From NCBI RefSeq assembly GCF_900182585.1, contig NZ_FXTM01000008.1:1-63309 (forward strand): DNA of 63,309 bases. Reading direction: 5' to 3'. The notes under the pieces are model-generated. The model had not been told where the DNA came from. It saw only the letters and a list, made by a program, of their open reading frames with translations, and did not search any database. Numbering within the stretch: the stretch's first letter is position 1; the number at the start of each line of letters is the position of its first letter. A program made the position numbers and the translations under genes. This document shows, piece by piece, positions 1-7,157 of this stretch. Source of the stretch: Balnearium lithotrophicum (GTDB lineage Bacteria > Aquificota > Aquificia > Desulfurobacteriales > Desulfurobacteriaceae).

Positions 1-24
1 TTTGAATTTCTTTAATTGTTTCAT
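1..24 (-). CDS. Transposase N-terminus, first eight codons only
   Basis: ATG at 24-22 begins MKQLKKFK and runs off the left edge. An AGGAGG Shine-Dalgarno sits 6-8 bases upstream on the minus strand, and the lysine-rich start suits an IS481/IS3-type DDE transposase. Assignment rests on the terminal repeat shared with the larger transposase fragment at the other end of the window; eight codons alone would not support it. Too short to test for intactness. Confidence 0.6.
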
Positions 25-25
25 T

Positions 26-76
26 GGTGGACACCTCCTTTTGTTGGAGTTCAAATCTTATTTTAGGGTGTCCACC
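26..76 (-). promoter_or_regulatory. Hairpin over the transposase ribosome-binding site
   Basis: GGTGGACACCT at 26-36 is the inverse of AGGGTGTCCACC at 65-76, leaving a 28-base loop. In a transcript entering the IS from outside (minus strand) these arms would pair, burying most of the AGGAGG two bases from the start codon. A transcript starting inside the loop would lack the outer arm and stay open. This arrangement is known from IS10, IS50 and IS200, where it blocks translation from read-through transcripts. The pairing is visible; the function here is inference. Confidence 0.5.
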
Positions 77-190
77 TTCTTTCTGAACTTCAACAGTGGT
101 TGTTCTTTATCAATACGTATCGAGTGCTCTATAGTTGGCTTACCTGGATTTAATATACTTTTGAAAAATTCTTTTAATTGGGAGGCCAAA

Positions 191-946
191 TTGTTGGCAA
201 AGAGAATCATTCCATGCCTTGACGTTAAAGAAGGAAGAGTAGTTAAAGGAGTTAACTTTGTGAACTTGATTGATGCAGGAGACCCTGTCGAGAATGCCAA
301 GGTCTACGATGAACAGGGAGCAGATGAGCTGGTTTTTCTGGATATAACTGCAAGCTACGAAAAGAGGGGAATTATGATAGACGTTGTAAGGAGGACTGCA
401 GAGGAGGTATTTATGCCCTTAACTGTGGGGGGAGGGGTTAGAACTGTTGATGATATAAGGAATCTACTAAATGCCGGAGCTGACAAGGTTTCGATAAACA
501 CAGCTGCTGTAAAGAATCCCGAACTCATAACTGAGGGGGCAAAACTCTTTGGCTCGCAGTGTATAGTTGTTGCAATTGATGCAAGGAGAAAGGGGAAAAG
601 CTGGGAAGTTTACATTCACGGAGGAAGAACTCCAACGGGAAAGGATGCTGTTGAGTGGGCAAGGGAGGTTGTTGACAGGGGAGCAGGGGAAATTCTCCTC
701 ACATCTATGGATAGGGATGGAACGAAGAAAGGTTACGACATTGAACTGACAAGAGCAGTTTCAGAGGCTGTTTCAGTTCCAATCATAGCCTCAGGAGGAG
801 CTGGAAAGCCGGAACACTTTTACGAAGGATTGACAAAGGGGAAAGCTGACGCCGTTTTGGCCGCATCTGTTTTCCACTTTAGGGAAATATCAATTCCAGA
901 TTTAAAGAAATATTTAAAGGAAAGAGGAGTTTGGGTAAGGGTTTAG
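191..946 (+). CDS. hisF: Imidazole glycerol phosphate synthase, cyclase subunit HisF
   Basis: HisF (251 aa) is the cyclase half of the HisF-HisH complex; it turns PRFAR plus ammonia into imidazole glycerol phosphate and AICAR in cytoplasmic histidine synthesis. The protein starts [12 protein letters not shown], with the first catalytic Asp in CLDV (about residue 11) and the second in the AIDAR strand near residue 130; phosphate-binding glycine loops such as GGGVR and ASGGAG follow the (beta/alpha)8 pattern. I chose TTG at 191 because GGAGG lies at 181-185 and the length then matches the usual ~253 aa; the reading frame stays open upstream, but that stretch is IS and leader DNA. No hisH adjoins, so the histidine genes are dispersed. 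Confidence 0.96.
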   Translation: MLAKRIIPCLDVKEGRVVKGVNFVNLIDAGDPVENAKVYDEQGADELVFLDITASYEKRGIMIDVVRRTAEEVFMPLTVGGGVRTVDDIRNLLNAGADKVSINTAAVKNPELITEGAKLFGSQCIVVAIDARRKGKSWEVYIHGGRTPTGKDAVEWAREVVDRGAGEILLTSMDRDGTKKGYDIELTRAVSEAVSVPIIASGGAGKPEHFYEGLTKGKADAVLAASVFHFREISIPDLKKYLKERGVWVRV

Positions 947-961
947 GGGGGTACCCCTAAA
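942..961. terminator. Bidirectional terminator hairpin between convergent hisF and mtaP
   Basis: TTTAGGGG (942-949) pairs with CCCCTAAA (954-961) across a GGTA loop, an 8-bp perfect stem. The stop codons of both convergent genes (hisF TAG at 944-946, the phosphorylase TAG at 957-959 on the minus strand) lie inside the stem. T-runs are short on both sides, so termination strength is uncertain. Confidence 0.6.
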
Positions 962-1811
962 CCCTATCCTTTAGTAGTAACCAGAGTCGTTTTTTAGCTT
1001 CATCTGAAATGTATTCAGGTTTTGTTTGAATTGCACCAATTAGAGCTGTTTTAGCAGGAGAATTTTCAATATCTTCAGGTTTTATTTTTTCAACAACTCT
1101 CTTAATCATTTTCTTTGCATTTTCGACGTTTCTTGCCATAGTTGCAAGAACCTTTTCTACGTTAACTTCCTCTCCTTCCTTCCACACGTCGTAGTCTGTT
1201 GCAAGGGCAACAGCTGAATAGGGAATTTCAGCTTCCCTTGCAAGCTTTGCCTCGGGAATGTTTGTCATTCCAATAACATCAACTCCCCAGCTCCTGTATA
1301 TTTTTGATTCTGCCTTTGTTGAGAACTGGGGACCTTCTATACATATATAGGTTCCCTCCTTGTGAACGGGAATTCCCTCTTCCAAACAAGCATTGTAGAT
1401 TATTTCGTTTAGGAGTGGACATGTAGGTGTATCAAAGGGAATGTGGGCAACTATTCCGTTACCGAAGAACGTTGAAGGCCTGTTCTTTGTCCTATCAAAG
1501 TACTGGGTTACTATTACAAAATCCCCCGGTTTTATCTCCTCCTTCATGGAACCAACAGCACTAACGGAAATAATACAGTCAACACCTAACATCTTAAAAC
1601 CGTAGATGTTTGCCCTGTAGGGAACTTCTGATGGAAGGTATACGTGTCCCCTTCCATGTCTTGGAAGAAAGTAAATCTCTTTATCCTCTAACTTCCCGTA
1701 TATGTAAGCATCGGAGGGCTGTCCAAACGGTGTATCAAGTCTTATCTCCTTAACATCTCTTAATCCTTCGATGTCGTAAAGGCCACTTCCACCAATGACT
1801 CCAATTTTCAC
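957..1811 (-). CDS. mtnP: S-methyl-5'-thioadenosine phosphorylase
   Basis: Cytoplasmic phosphorylase (284 aa) that splits methylthioadenosine with phosphate to adenine and 5-methylthioribose-1-phosphate, recycling the by-product of polyamine and other SAM reactions. The N-terminal GVIGGSGLYDIEGL phosphate loop, the RHGRGH motif and the MTNIPEAKLAREAEIPYSAV block are typical of the trimeric MTAP/PNP family; the Asp in ATDYDVW favours 6-aminopurines, i.e. adenosine-type substrates. It starts at GTG, overlapping by four bases (GTGA) the stop of the small upstream gene, so the two are probably translationally coupled. No methionine-salvage genes follow. Confidence 0.93.
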   Translation of the reverse strand: MKIGVIGGSGLYDIEGLRDVKEIRLDTPFGQPSDAYIYGKLEDKEIYFLPRHGRGHVYLPSEVPYRANIYGFKMLGVDCIISVSAVGSMKEEIKPGDFVIVTQYFDRTKNRPSTFFGNGIVAHIPFDTPTCPLLNEIIYNACLEEGIPVHKEGTYICIEGPQFSTKAESKIYRSWGVDVIGMTNIPEAKLAREAEIPYSAVALATDYDVWKEGEEVNVEKVLATMARNVENAKKMIKRVVEKIKPEDIENSPAKTALIGAIQTKPEYISDEAKKRLWLLLKDRV

Positions 1812-2092
1812 TCTTCACCTCCAGTTTTTAGTTTGATTATTGTTCCCATTCCCCAAACGTTTACTACCTTGTCCCCATCCTTGTCCGTTCCTTCCAAAAT
1901 TTTAATCGTAATGTTCTTTACTCCATCTGCTTTCAACTGCTGAGCCTGCTGTTCCAACATAGAAACAACCCTCATTATAGGGTCTATGGGGAGTTCCCCG
2001 TTAAACCACGTTTTCTGCTTCTGCTGGGAAAATGCATAGGCAATGTTGACAATTTCGTGGGGTTCTCTAACTTCTCCAAAGGATAAAACCAT
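1808..2092 (-). CDS. Small conserved-looking protein coupled to the MTA phosphorylase gene
   Basis: A 94-aa soluble protein that I do not recognise. ATG at 2092 follows a good AGGAGG, and its TGA overlaps the phosphorylase GTG, so the pair forms an operon. No signal peptide, membrane helix or cysteine is present. It has a helical middle rich in Gln (SMLEQQAQQLKADG) followed by a beta-rich end (ITIKILEG ... VWGMGTIIKLK). The shape is loosely like small ring-forming alpha/beta proteins, but I cannot place it in a family; a role in thioadenosine salvage is only suggested by position. Confidence 0.75.
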   Translation of the reverse strand: MVLSFGEVREPHEIVNIAYAFSQQKQKTWFNGELPIDPIMRVVSMLEQQAQQLKADGVKNITIKILEGTDKDGDKVVNVWGMGTIIKLKTGGEE

Positions 2093-2152
2093 CTTTTCCT
2101 CCTGTTTTAAGTTTTAAGTTTTAAGAGAAATTTTATCCTACTGGAGGTTGTA

Positions 2153-2641
2153 TTGGTTTTAAGGGATTTGGATGAGTTAAAGAACTTGGTTTTAAGTTTG
2201 AAGAAGGGCGGGAAAAAAGTTGTCTTTACAAACGGTTGTTTTGACATTCTCCACGCAGGACACGTTGACTACTTGGAAAGGGCAAAGCTACTGGGAGATT
2301 TCCTCATCGTTGGAATGAACAGCGATGAGTCTATAAGAAAAATTAAGGGAGAAAAAAGACCTATTGTTCCTGAGGATTTAAGAGCAAGGGTTCTTACAGG
2401 ACTTAGAGCAGTTGACTGCGTTTTCATATTTAATGAGGAGACCCCTTTAAAGGTTATTGAAACTATTAGGCCGGATGTTCTTGTAAAGGGAGCAGATTGG
2501 CCGATAGAGAAAATAGTGGGAAGGGAATTTGCAAAGTCTGTTGAGAGGATTCCGTTTAAGTTTGATATATCTACAACAAAAATAGTTAGGAGGATTGTAG
2601 AGGTTTACTGTTCAAAGAACTCCCGAGGGACAACAACGTAG
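2153..2641 (+). CDS. rfaE2: D-glycero-beta-D-manno-heptose-1-phosphate adenylyltransferase (RfaE domain II type)
   Basis: Stand-alone 162-aa nucleotidyltransferase matching the C-terminal half of HldE. It would transfer AMP to heptose-1-phosphate for LPS core synthesis. The signature VFTNGCFDILHAGHVDYLE carries the HxGH nucleotide-binding motif, and the C-terminal STTKIVRRI fits the family's ISTT(R/K)I loop. TTG at 2153 is preceded by GGAGG at 2143-2147. The kinase half (domain I) is not in this window. The tail overlaps the convergent HD gene by 37 bases. Family members sometimes act on other sugar phosphates; the LPS genes elsewhere in the window support the heptose reading. Confidence 0.88.
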   Translation: MVLRDLDELKNLVLSLKKGGKKVVFTNGCFDILHAGHVDYLERAKLLGDFLIVGMNSDESIRKIKGEKRPIVPEDLRARVLTGLRAVDCVFIFNEETPLKVIETIRPDVLVKGADWPIEKIVGREFAKSVERIPFKFDISTTKIVRRIVEVYCSKNSRGTTT

Positions 2642-3801
2642 GTTTTTGAAACCTCCCTTGAGAGGGCCTTTACTGCATCTGTGGGAGCTACGTTTGAGAG
2701 CTCCTCAACTCTATCTCCAAATTTTACCCTTATAACGTCATCGCCCTTAGGAGAGTAGTAGGAATAGGCAACTTTTGAGGGTTCAACAACCTCAAAGTAG
2801 TACCTATGGTCAAAACCTAACTTTTCTACCCTCTCCCTAAACTCTATAACTTGAGAAGGCTTTACTTCAACAGTTTTGAAGAGCTCCCTCCTTATAAATC
2901 TCCTGGATAGGTCAGAAATTATTTCGTCCTTGTGTTTCTGGAGCATGTATATAGCAGTTGTGATGTTTCCGTCAGTTAGGTTGAAGAATGCCTCTAAGTC
3001 GTTATGCTTTAAACACCTTTCTAAGTTTTCATCTATTGGCAGTTTCTCCCCGTTCAAAAGGAGCTCCCTCAACCTAATAACTATTTTTTGAAGTAGAACC
3101 TGGGCAGAGAGGTTTACCTTGTGAAAGTAGACTGCCCAGTACATCTGATACCTCGACATAACGTAGGATTCTAAAGCATTCAATCCCTTGAAACTCCACA
3201 CTAAACGGTCGTTTTCCAAATTGGCAGAGACCAAGATTCTGTTTGTATCTATTCTTCCAAACGATACTCCCGTGTAGAAAGCATCCCTCCTTAAGTAGTC
3301 AAGTCTGTCACAGTCAAGTTGGCTTGAGACCATCTGATGCGTAAATGGCTTCTCGTGTTCCTTTCTTAGAATTTTCATTGCCGACTCGATTAGTTTCCTA
3401 TCTACACTCTCCTCCTCAATTAGTAGAGCGAGAGCCTTTTGAGTCAAATCCTCGTGGTGGAAGGGAAGGATATAACCTTCAAGAGCATGGGAGAAGGGAG
3501 AGTGTCCTAAGTCATGGGTAAGCGCTGCAACTTCAACAGACAGCTTGATTTCATCATCAAGATTGAAGCCGTTCAGCTCTAAATACTCAAAGAGTTTAAC
3601 TGTAAGCCAGTACGTTCCAAGGGAGTGTTGAAACCTTGTGTGTTCAGCTCCCGGGTAAACGAGGTAACAGGGGCCTAACTGCCTTATGTATCTGAGCCTC
3701 TGCAGAAGTCTGCTCCTTAGAATCCTCTCTAAGGAGGAGTCCCTTTCAAAGAGGATAAATTCCTCATAAACAGGGTCCATCAAGAGTTTATGCTTTTTCA
3801 A
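2605..3801 (-). CDS. HD-domain phosphohydrolase (dGTPase-like)
   Basis: A 398-aa cytoplasmic metal-dependent hydrolase of the HD superfamily. Metal ligands are visible in HTRFQHSLG (first His, about residue 52) and LTHDLGHSPFSH (the HD pair, about residue 94), with a second His cluster in FHHEDLT and a late Asp in QLDCDRLDYLRRDAFYTG. This is the pattern of YdhJ/SAMHD1-like proteins that cleave (d)NTPs, though the substrate cannot be read from sequence. It starts at TTG 3801, 14 bases inside the end of the Fur-family gene; an ATG at 3780 is a possible alternative but has no ribosome-binding site. Confidence 0.85.
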   Translation of the reverse strand: MKKHKLLMDPVYEEFILFERDSSLERILRSRLLQRLRYIRQLGPCYLVYPGAEHTRFQHSLGTYWLTVKLFEYLELNGFNLDDEIKLSVEVAALTHDLGHSPFSHALEGYILPFHHEDLTQKALALLIEEESVDRKLIESAMKILRKEHEKPFTHQMVSSQLDCDRLDYLRRDAFYTGVSFGRIDTNRILVSANLENDRLVWSFKGLNALESYVMSRYQMYWAVYFHKVNLSAQVLLQKIVIRLRELLLNGEKLPIDENLERCLKHNDLEAFFNLTDGNITTAIYMLQKHKDEIISDLSRRFIRRELFKTVEVKPSQVIEFRERVEKLGFDHRYYFEVVEPSKVAYSYYSPKGDDVIRVKFGDRVEELSNVAPTDAVKALSREVSKTYVVVPREFFEQ

Positions 3802-4216
3802 CTCTGCACTCTCTACAGATTCCGTAACAAACTGCCGAACAGCTTAAAGGTTCTCCTATGTGTTTTACCCTCTCCCTATCAATTTCGGGAATGAGGTCTA
3901 AATCGTAGATTTTCCCGCAGTTTAAACAGATGAAGTGGCTGTGGGGTTCAACCCTCGCATCGTACCTTACCTTGTCCTTTAGTGTAGGAACCCTTTGAAT
4001 GAGACCAACCTTCTCCAAATTTGAGAGCGTTCTGTAAACCGTTGTAAGTGAAATTCCCTCAATCTTTCCCTTTAGACTCTCGTAGAGCTCCTCTGCACTC
4101 GGGTGGTCCTTCCTTGAGAGAATCTCCCTGTAAACGGCTATTCTCTGGGGAGTTACCTTTAACCCACAGCTTTTAGACTTTCTTTTAAACTCATCTATCT
4201 TCTCATTAACCTTCAT
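3788..4216 (-). CDS. perR: Fur-family metalloregulator, PerR-like
   Basis: A 142-aa dimeric repressor. Residues about 15-80 form the winged helix (KVTPQRIAVYREIL ... SLTTVYRTLSNLEKVGLI); the C-terminal half carries the metal sites, with HSHFICLNCG (HxH plus CxxC) and a terminal CRECRVEKA (second CxxC), i.e. the structural zinc site of PerR/Fur. Two further cysteines lie just before it (CSAVCYGIC). I start at ATG 4216 because AGGAG lies directly upstream; a TTG at 4231 in frame has none. Whether it senses peroxide (PerR) or iron (Fur) is not settled by sequence. An inverted repeat upstream could be its own operator. Confidence 0.85.
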   Translation of the reverse strand: MKVNEKIDEFKRKSKSCGLKVTPQRIAVYREILSRKDHPSAEELYESLKGKIEGISLTTVYRTLSNLEKVGLIQRVPTLKDKVRYDARVEPHSHFICLNCGKIYDLDLIPEIDRERVKHIGEPLSCSAVCYGICRECRVEKA

Positions 4217-4229
4217 TATTTTCTCCTGC

Positions 4230-4245
4230 AAGATATTTGCATCTT
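4230..4245 (-). promoter_or_regulatory. Candidate Fur/PerR operator upstream of the regulator gene
   Basis: AAGAT (4230-4234) and ATCTT (4241-4245) form an inverted repeat with a 6-base AT-rich spacer, 14 bases before the regulator's start codon and within the gap after fmt. A/T-rich inverted repeats of this kind are what PerR/Fur proteins bind. TATAAG on the minus strand next to it may be a -10 element. The repeat is visible; binding is inference. Confidence 0.35.
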
Positions 4246-4265
4246 ATAAATTTAGTAAATTTTAA

Positions 4266-5201
4266 CTAATCTCCAAATTTATCACCTACACTTACCCTGT
4301 AACCCCTTACAAATTCCTCTCCAGAAATTTCCCTTCTACCTTCGGGCTTTAATCGCTCTATCCTTAGAGCTCCTTCCCCAGTTGCAACTATCAGCTCCTT
4401 ATCTGCCCTTACTACCTCTCCAGGTTCTCCCCTTCCTGAAATGGGAATGGCTTTCGTTATTTTTATACGTTTTCCCTTAAATTCCGTAAAGGCAGAAGGC
4501 CATGGAGTAAAAGCTCTAACCATGTTAAATATCTCCTGAGAGCTCCTCCTCCAGTCAATTCTCCCCATCTCCTTTTTTATCTGTGTACAGTAGGTTGCTT
4601 CCTCCTCGTTTTGAGGTACTGGCTTTATCTCTCCAGAAACGTAAAGGGGAATCGTTTTTACCAGAAGGAGAGCTCCAACCTTTGATAACTTGTCATGAAG
4701 TGTTTGAGCGTTATCCTCAGGATTTATTGGGACTCTCTCCTGACTTATAATGTCTCCGGCATCCAACCTCTCTGTAACCTTCATTATTGTAATTCCCGTT
4801 TCAGTTTCTCCGTTTAGAATGGCACTCTGAATAGGGGATGCTCCCCTGTACTTTGGAAGAAGGGAGGCGTGGACGTTTATAACTCCAAATCTCGGGAGCT
4901 CTAAGAGCCATTTAGGGAGTATCTTTCCGTAAGCTGCAACGACAATTAAGTCTGGAGATACTTCTTCCAATAATCCCTTTAACTCCTCGTTTTCTTTCAA
5001 TTTTTCAGGCTGGTAGACGGGAATTCCAAACTCTTGGGCAGTAACTTTTACAGGAGGAGGTGTTAGCTTTTTACCCCTACCTGCCGGTTTATCTGGCTGT
5101 GTTACAACTAAAGGAACTTCATAACCCGACTCAACCAACTTTTTTAGGGAAGGAACGGCAAACTCCGGCGTTCCCATAAAGACAACTTTTAAATTACTCA
5201 C
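4266..5201 (-). CDS. fmt: Methionyl-tRNA formyltransferase
   Basis: A 311-aa cytoplasmic enzyme that formylates Met-tRNAfMet using 10-formyl-tetrahydrofolate, needed for initiation. The N-terminal VVFMGTPEFAVPSL strand-loop, the catalytic INVHASLLPKYRGASPIQ block (Asn and His) and the later LDAGDI Asp are all present, followed by the C-terminal OB-like tRNA-binding domain (about residues 205-311). It starts at GTG, overlapping the tsaC stop by 8 bases. def, its usual partner, is not here. Confidence 0.96.
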   Translation of the reverse strand: MSNLKVVFMGTPEFAVPSLKKLVESGYEVPLVVTQPDKPAGRGKKLTPPPVKVTAQEFGIPVYQPEKLKENEELKGLLEEVSPDLIVVAAYGKILPKWLLELPRFGVINVHASLLPKYRGASPIQSAILNGETETGITIMKVTERLDAGDIISQERVPINPEDNAQTLHDKLSKVGALLLVKTIPLYVSGEIKPVPQNEEEATYCTQIKKEMGRIDWRRSSQEIFNMVRAFTPWPSAFTEFKGKRIKITKAIPISGRGEPGEVVRADKELIVATGEGALRIERLKPEGRREISGEEFVRGYRVSVGDKFGD

Positions 5202-5802
5202 TGAATACCTCCTTTACCCTTTCAAAGGGGAAGGCTCCATCTCTCAAAAGCTCCGGTTTCCCCTTGAGGAGGGAAACAAGGGTTGATGGTAAATTTAGCG
5301 TCTCTCCCTCTAAACAGAGGGATATCCTGTCATCAAAGTACCTCTCACAGTCACTACAGCTTTCTGAGGGTTTTTCCCCTTCAGGGTTTGCACTTGGGGC
5401 AAAGAGAGGAAATGTTTCAGAAATCAGTTTCAAAAGAAATTCATCCTTCGGAACTCTAACAGCAACGTTCTCCCTCTTTAAAACCCTTCCAAGTGGGGAG
5501 TTTCTATTTAGGGGAAGTACTATCGTCAACCTCTCTGGAAAGATACTTTTTAACTTTTCCTTTGTTCCTTTAGGGAATAAAACTCCTAATTTCTCAGCCC
5601 TTTCAATAGAATCAAAGAGAACTATTAACGGTTTTTTATGGCTTCTCCTCTTAAGTCTGTAAATATCCCTGTAAACCTTTTCAGAAAGGGCACTACCTAA
5701 GAGTCCGTAGAGTGTATCCGTAGGGGAGCAGACAATTTTCTCCTTTCTTATTTCCTCTGCAACTACAGGCAGGTTGTCAATCTCCTTTCTCAGCTTCCTC
5801 AT
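5194..5802 (-). CDS. tsaC: L-threonylcarbamoyladenylate synthase (Sua5/YciO/YrdC family)
   Basis: A 202-aa single-domain YrdC-fold protein. TsaC makes threonylcarbamoyl-AMP from threonine, bicarbonate and ATP for the t6A37 modification of ANN-decoding tRNAs. Visible family motifs: SPTDTLYGLLG, KRRSHKKPLIVLF and PSANPEGEKPS. There is no Sua5 C-terminal domain. It overlaps the upstream DUF89 gene by 26 bases and fmt by 8, so all three are one transcription unit. The functional link to mtaB (55432), which acts on t6A itself, is worth noting. Confidence 0.9.
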   Translation of the reverse strand: MRKLRKEIDNLPVVAEEIRKEKIVCSPTDTLYGLLGSALSEKVYRDIYRLKRRSHKKPLIVLFDSIERAEKLGVLFPKGTKEKLKSIFPERLTIVLPLNRNSPLGRVLKRENVAVRVPKDEFLLKLISETFPLFAPSANPEGEKPSESCSDCERYFDDRISLCLEGETLNLPSTLVSLLKGKPELLRDGAFPFERVKEVFSE

Positions 5803-6688
5803 TACCTTCCTTTATGTTTAAAAGGTGCTTGTTATAGAGAAATATTAAATCGCCGACGTTGCACGAGAGTTCCATTGCAACCGGCTCACACTTTGCCTTG
5901 AGAATGAAAAAGATGTCCTTGTCGTAAACACCATCAAGGGTTTCAAAGTTTGCCTGTCCCTTTGATACAACGAAGTAGCTGTTCTTCCACGCCTCCTTGA
6001 ACTCTGAAGAGGCAAATTCAAAGTCGATTCCAATGTAGTCCTTTCCAGCCGTGACAACCTCGTCAACAATATCCGCAACACCAGTTGAAACTGCATCCTC
6101 AACGGTTGCATCGTTAAGGACGGGAGCTCCCCTAACTGCCAGTACTACCCTTAATCCCCTTTTCTTAAGCTCCCTTATCAAAAACTTATCAAAGACTATC
6201 TCACCAGCGTTGTCTGCAGCGTAGAGAACGGTCTTTCCCGGAACTAAAAACCTCTCTAATATTGCTACATCAAAGTAGGCAAATGGCGTTTTAAAGAAGT
6301 TGTTTATCTCCTCCTCAAGGTCAAATGTGGAGGGAACACCAAAGTCTATGACGTTTCCAAGGGCTGCAAGTTTTATTGCTACAGAGAGCTTGTCGTCACT
6401 CCTTTCGTAAATTTCCCTCTCTAAAATTGGCTCCAATTTAAGGGCAATTGAGTTGTACTTGTCCTTAAGGTTTCTGTAGGGGTCCTCTACCTTTGACATC
6501 CTTTTAAATATCCTGTGAACAAAGGTAGCATTGTGACCTGGTGATTTTTCAGGGTCTAACTCCTTCCAGAGGAATTTTGCAACTTCCCTCTCAATTTTAA
6601 TAGTTTCCTTATTAGAAAGCCCTGCCACCTTTGCGGCCTTTCTCACCTGGTTGAGAAAGCAGGGAAGACAAAGGGGATACACTTTCAT
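5777..6688 (-). CDS. DUF89/ARMT1-like damage-control phosphatase
   Basis: A 303-aa protein of the DUF89 family. Metal-dependent members hydrolyse phosphate from damaged or excess sugar-phosphate metabolites. The N-terminus has the YPLCLPCFLNQVRKA Cys-containing motif found in the archaeal/bacterial subgroup, and the core carries YAADNAGEIVFDKF, whose Asp, Asn and Glu bind metal, plus a further acidic cluster in AGKDYIGIDFE. Substrate is unknown; family members act on fructose-1-phosphate, phosphopantetheine and others. It is two bases from purE and overlaps tsaC, suggesting a housekeeping unit. Confidence 0.85.
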   Translation of the reverse strand: MKVYPLCLPCFLNQVRKAAKVAGLSNKETIKIEREVAKFLWKELDPEKSPGHNATFVHRIFKRMSKVEDPYRNLKDKYNSIALKLEPILEREIYERSDDKLSVAIKLAALGNVIDFGVPSTFDLEEEINNFFKTPFAYFDVAILERFLVPGKTVLYAADNAGEIVFDKFLIRELKKRGLRVVLAVRGAPVLNDATVEDAVSTGVADIVDEVVTAGKDYIGIDFEFASSEFKEAWKNSYFVVSKGQANFETLDGVYDKDIFFILKAKCEPVAMELSCNVGDLIFLYNKHLLNIKEGNEEAEKGD

Positions 6689-6689
6689 C

Positions 6690-7157
6690 TTAGCCCTCTA
6701 AAACCTTTTTCTTCATCTCTTCTCTATAACTTTTGAGTTTTTCTCGGAGCTCCGGGTACTTAATGGCCATTATCTCAACTGCAAGGACCGCCGCATTTTT
6801 TGCACCGGCCTTCCCTATTGTAACGGTAGCAACAGGAATTCCTCCTGGCATTTGAACTATAGATAGAAGGGAATCTATCCCCTTTAAAGGAGAGGCATCC
6901 AACGGAACTCCAATTACAGGAAGTGTAGTTTTTGCAGCTATGACTCCTCCAAGGTGTGCTGCATAACCCGCAGCTGCAATTATGACCTCGTACTCCTCCT
7001 CTGCCTTTTCACAGAAGGAAATTACCTCATCTATTGTCCTGTGAGCAGAGAGAACCTTAACGTCAAAAGGAACTCCAAATTCTCTGAGCGTCTTTAGACA
7101 GGACTCCATAACGGGCATGTCAGACCTACTTCCCATCACTACTGCAACCTTTTTCAT
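6690..7157 (-). CDS. purE: N5-carboxyaminoimidazole ribonucleotide mutase PurE
   Basis: A 155-aa octameric class I PurE that converts N5-CAIR to CAIR in purine synthesis. VVMGSRSDMP near the N-terminus, the catalytic-His motif LSAHRT (about residue 40) and IAAAGYAAHLGGVIA are the family's active-site loops. ATG at 7157 lies 32 bases inside the preceding lipoprotein gene, so translation is probably coupled. PurK, its expected partner, is not in the window. Confidence 0.95.
   Translation of the reverse strand: MKKVAVVMGSRSDMPVMESCLKTLREFGVPFDVKVLSAHRTIDEVISFCEKAEEEYEVIIAAAGYAAHLGGVIAAKTTLPVIGVPLDASPLKGIDSLLSIVQMPGGIPVATVTIGKAGAKNAAVLAVEIMAIKYPELREKLKSYREEMKKKVLEG

Larger units (their letters stand above)
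1..76 (-). mobile_element. 5' end of an IS element (IS481/IS3-like), cut by the window edge
   Basis: On the minus strand this reads, from outside inwards, a 12-bp terminal repeat GGTGGACACCCT (76 to 65), a short leader, a Shine-Dalgarno AGGAGG, and an ATG at 24. The same 12 bp occur inverted at 62791-62802, next to the C-terminus of a DDE transposase of the same orientation. I therefore read 1-76 as the transposase-proximal end of an IS whose body lies beyond position 1. The outer boundary at 76 is inferred from the shared repeat; no target-site duplication can be checked because the other end of this copy is absent. Confidence 0.75.

Noticed and set aside
2-190. Open frame that would extend HisF by 63 residues upstream
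   Set aside because: It covers the IS end and leader, and TTG 191 has GGAGG at the right distance and gives the standard HisF length.
58-300. Minus-strand open frame at the left edge
   Set aside because: Mostly antisense to hisF; no ribosome-binding site or family features.
2104-2124. Triple tandem GTTTTAA before the rfaE2-like gene
   Set aside because: Three 7-base units in AT-rich spacer; too short to interpret, and not a CRISPR array (none was seen in the window).
2605-3801. Naming the HD protein a dGTPase (dgt)
   Set aside because: Metal motifs match the superfamily but the substrate pocket cannot be judged by eye; left as dGTPase-like.
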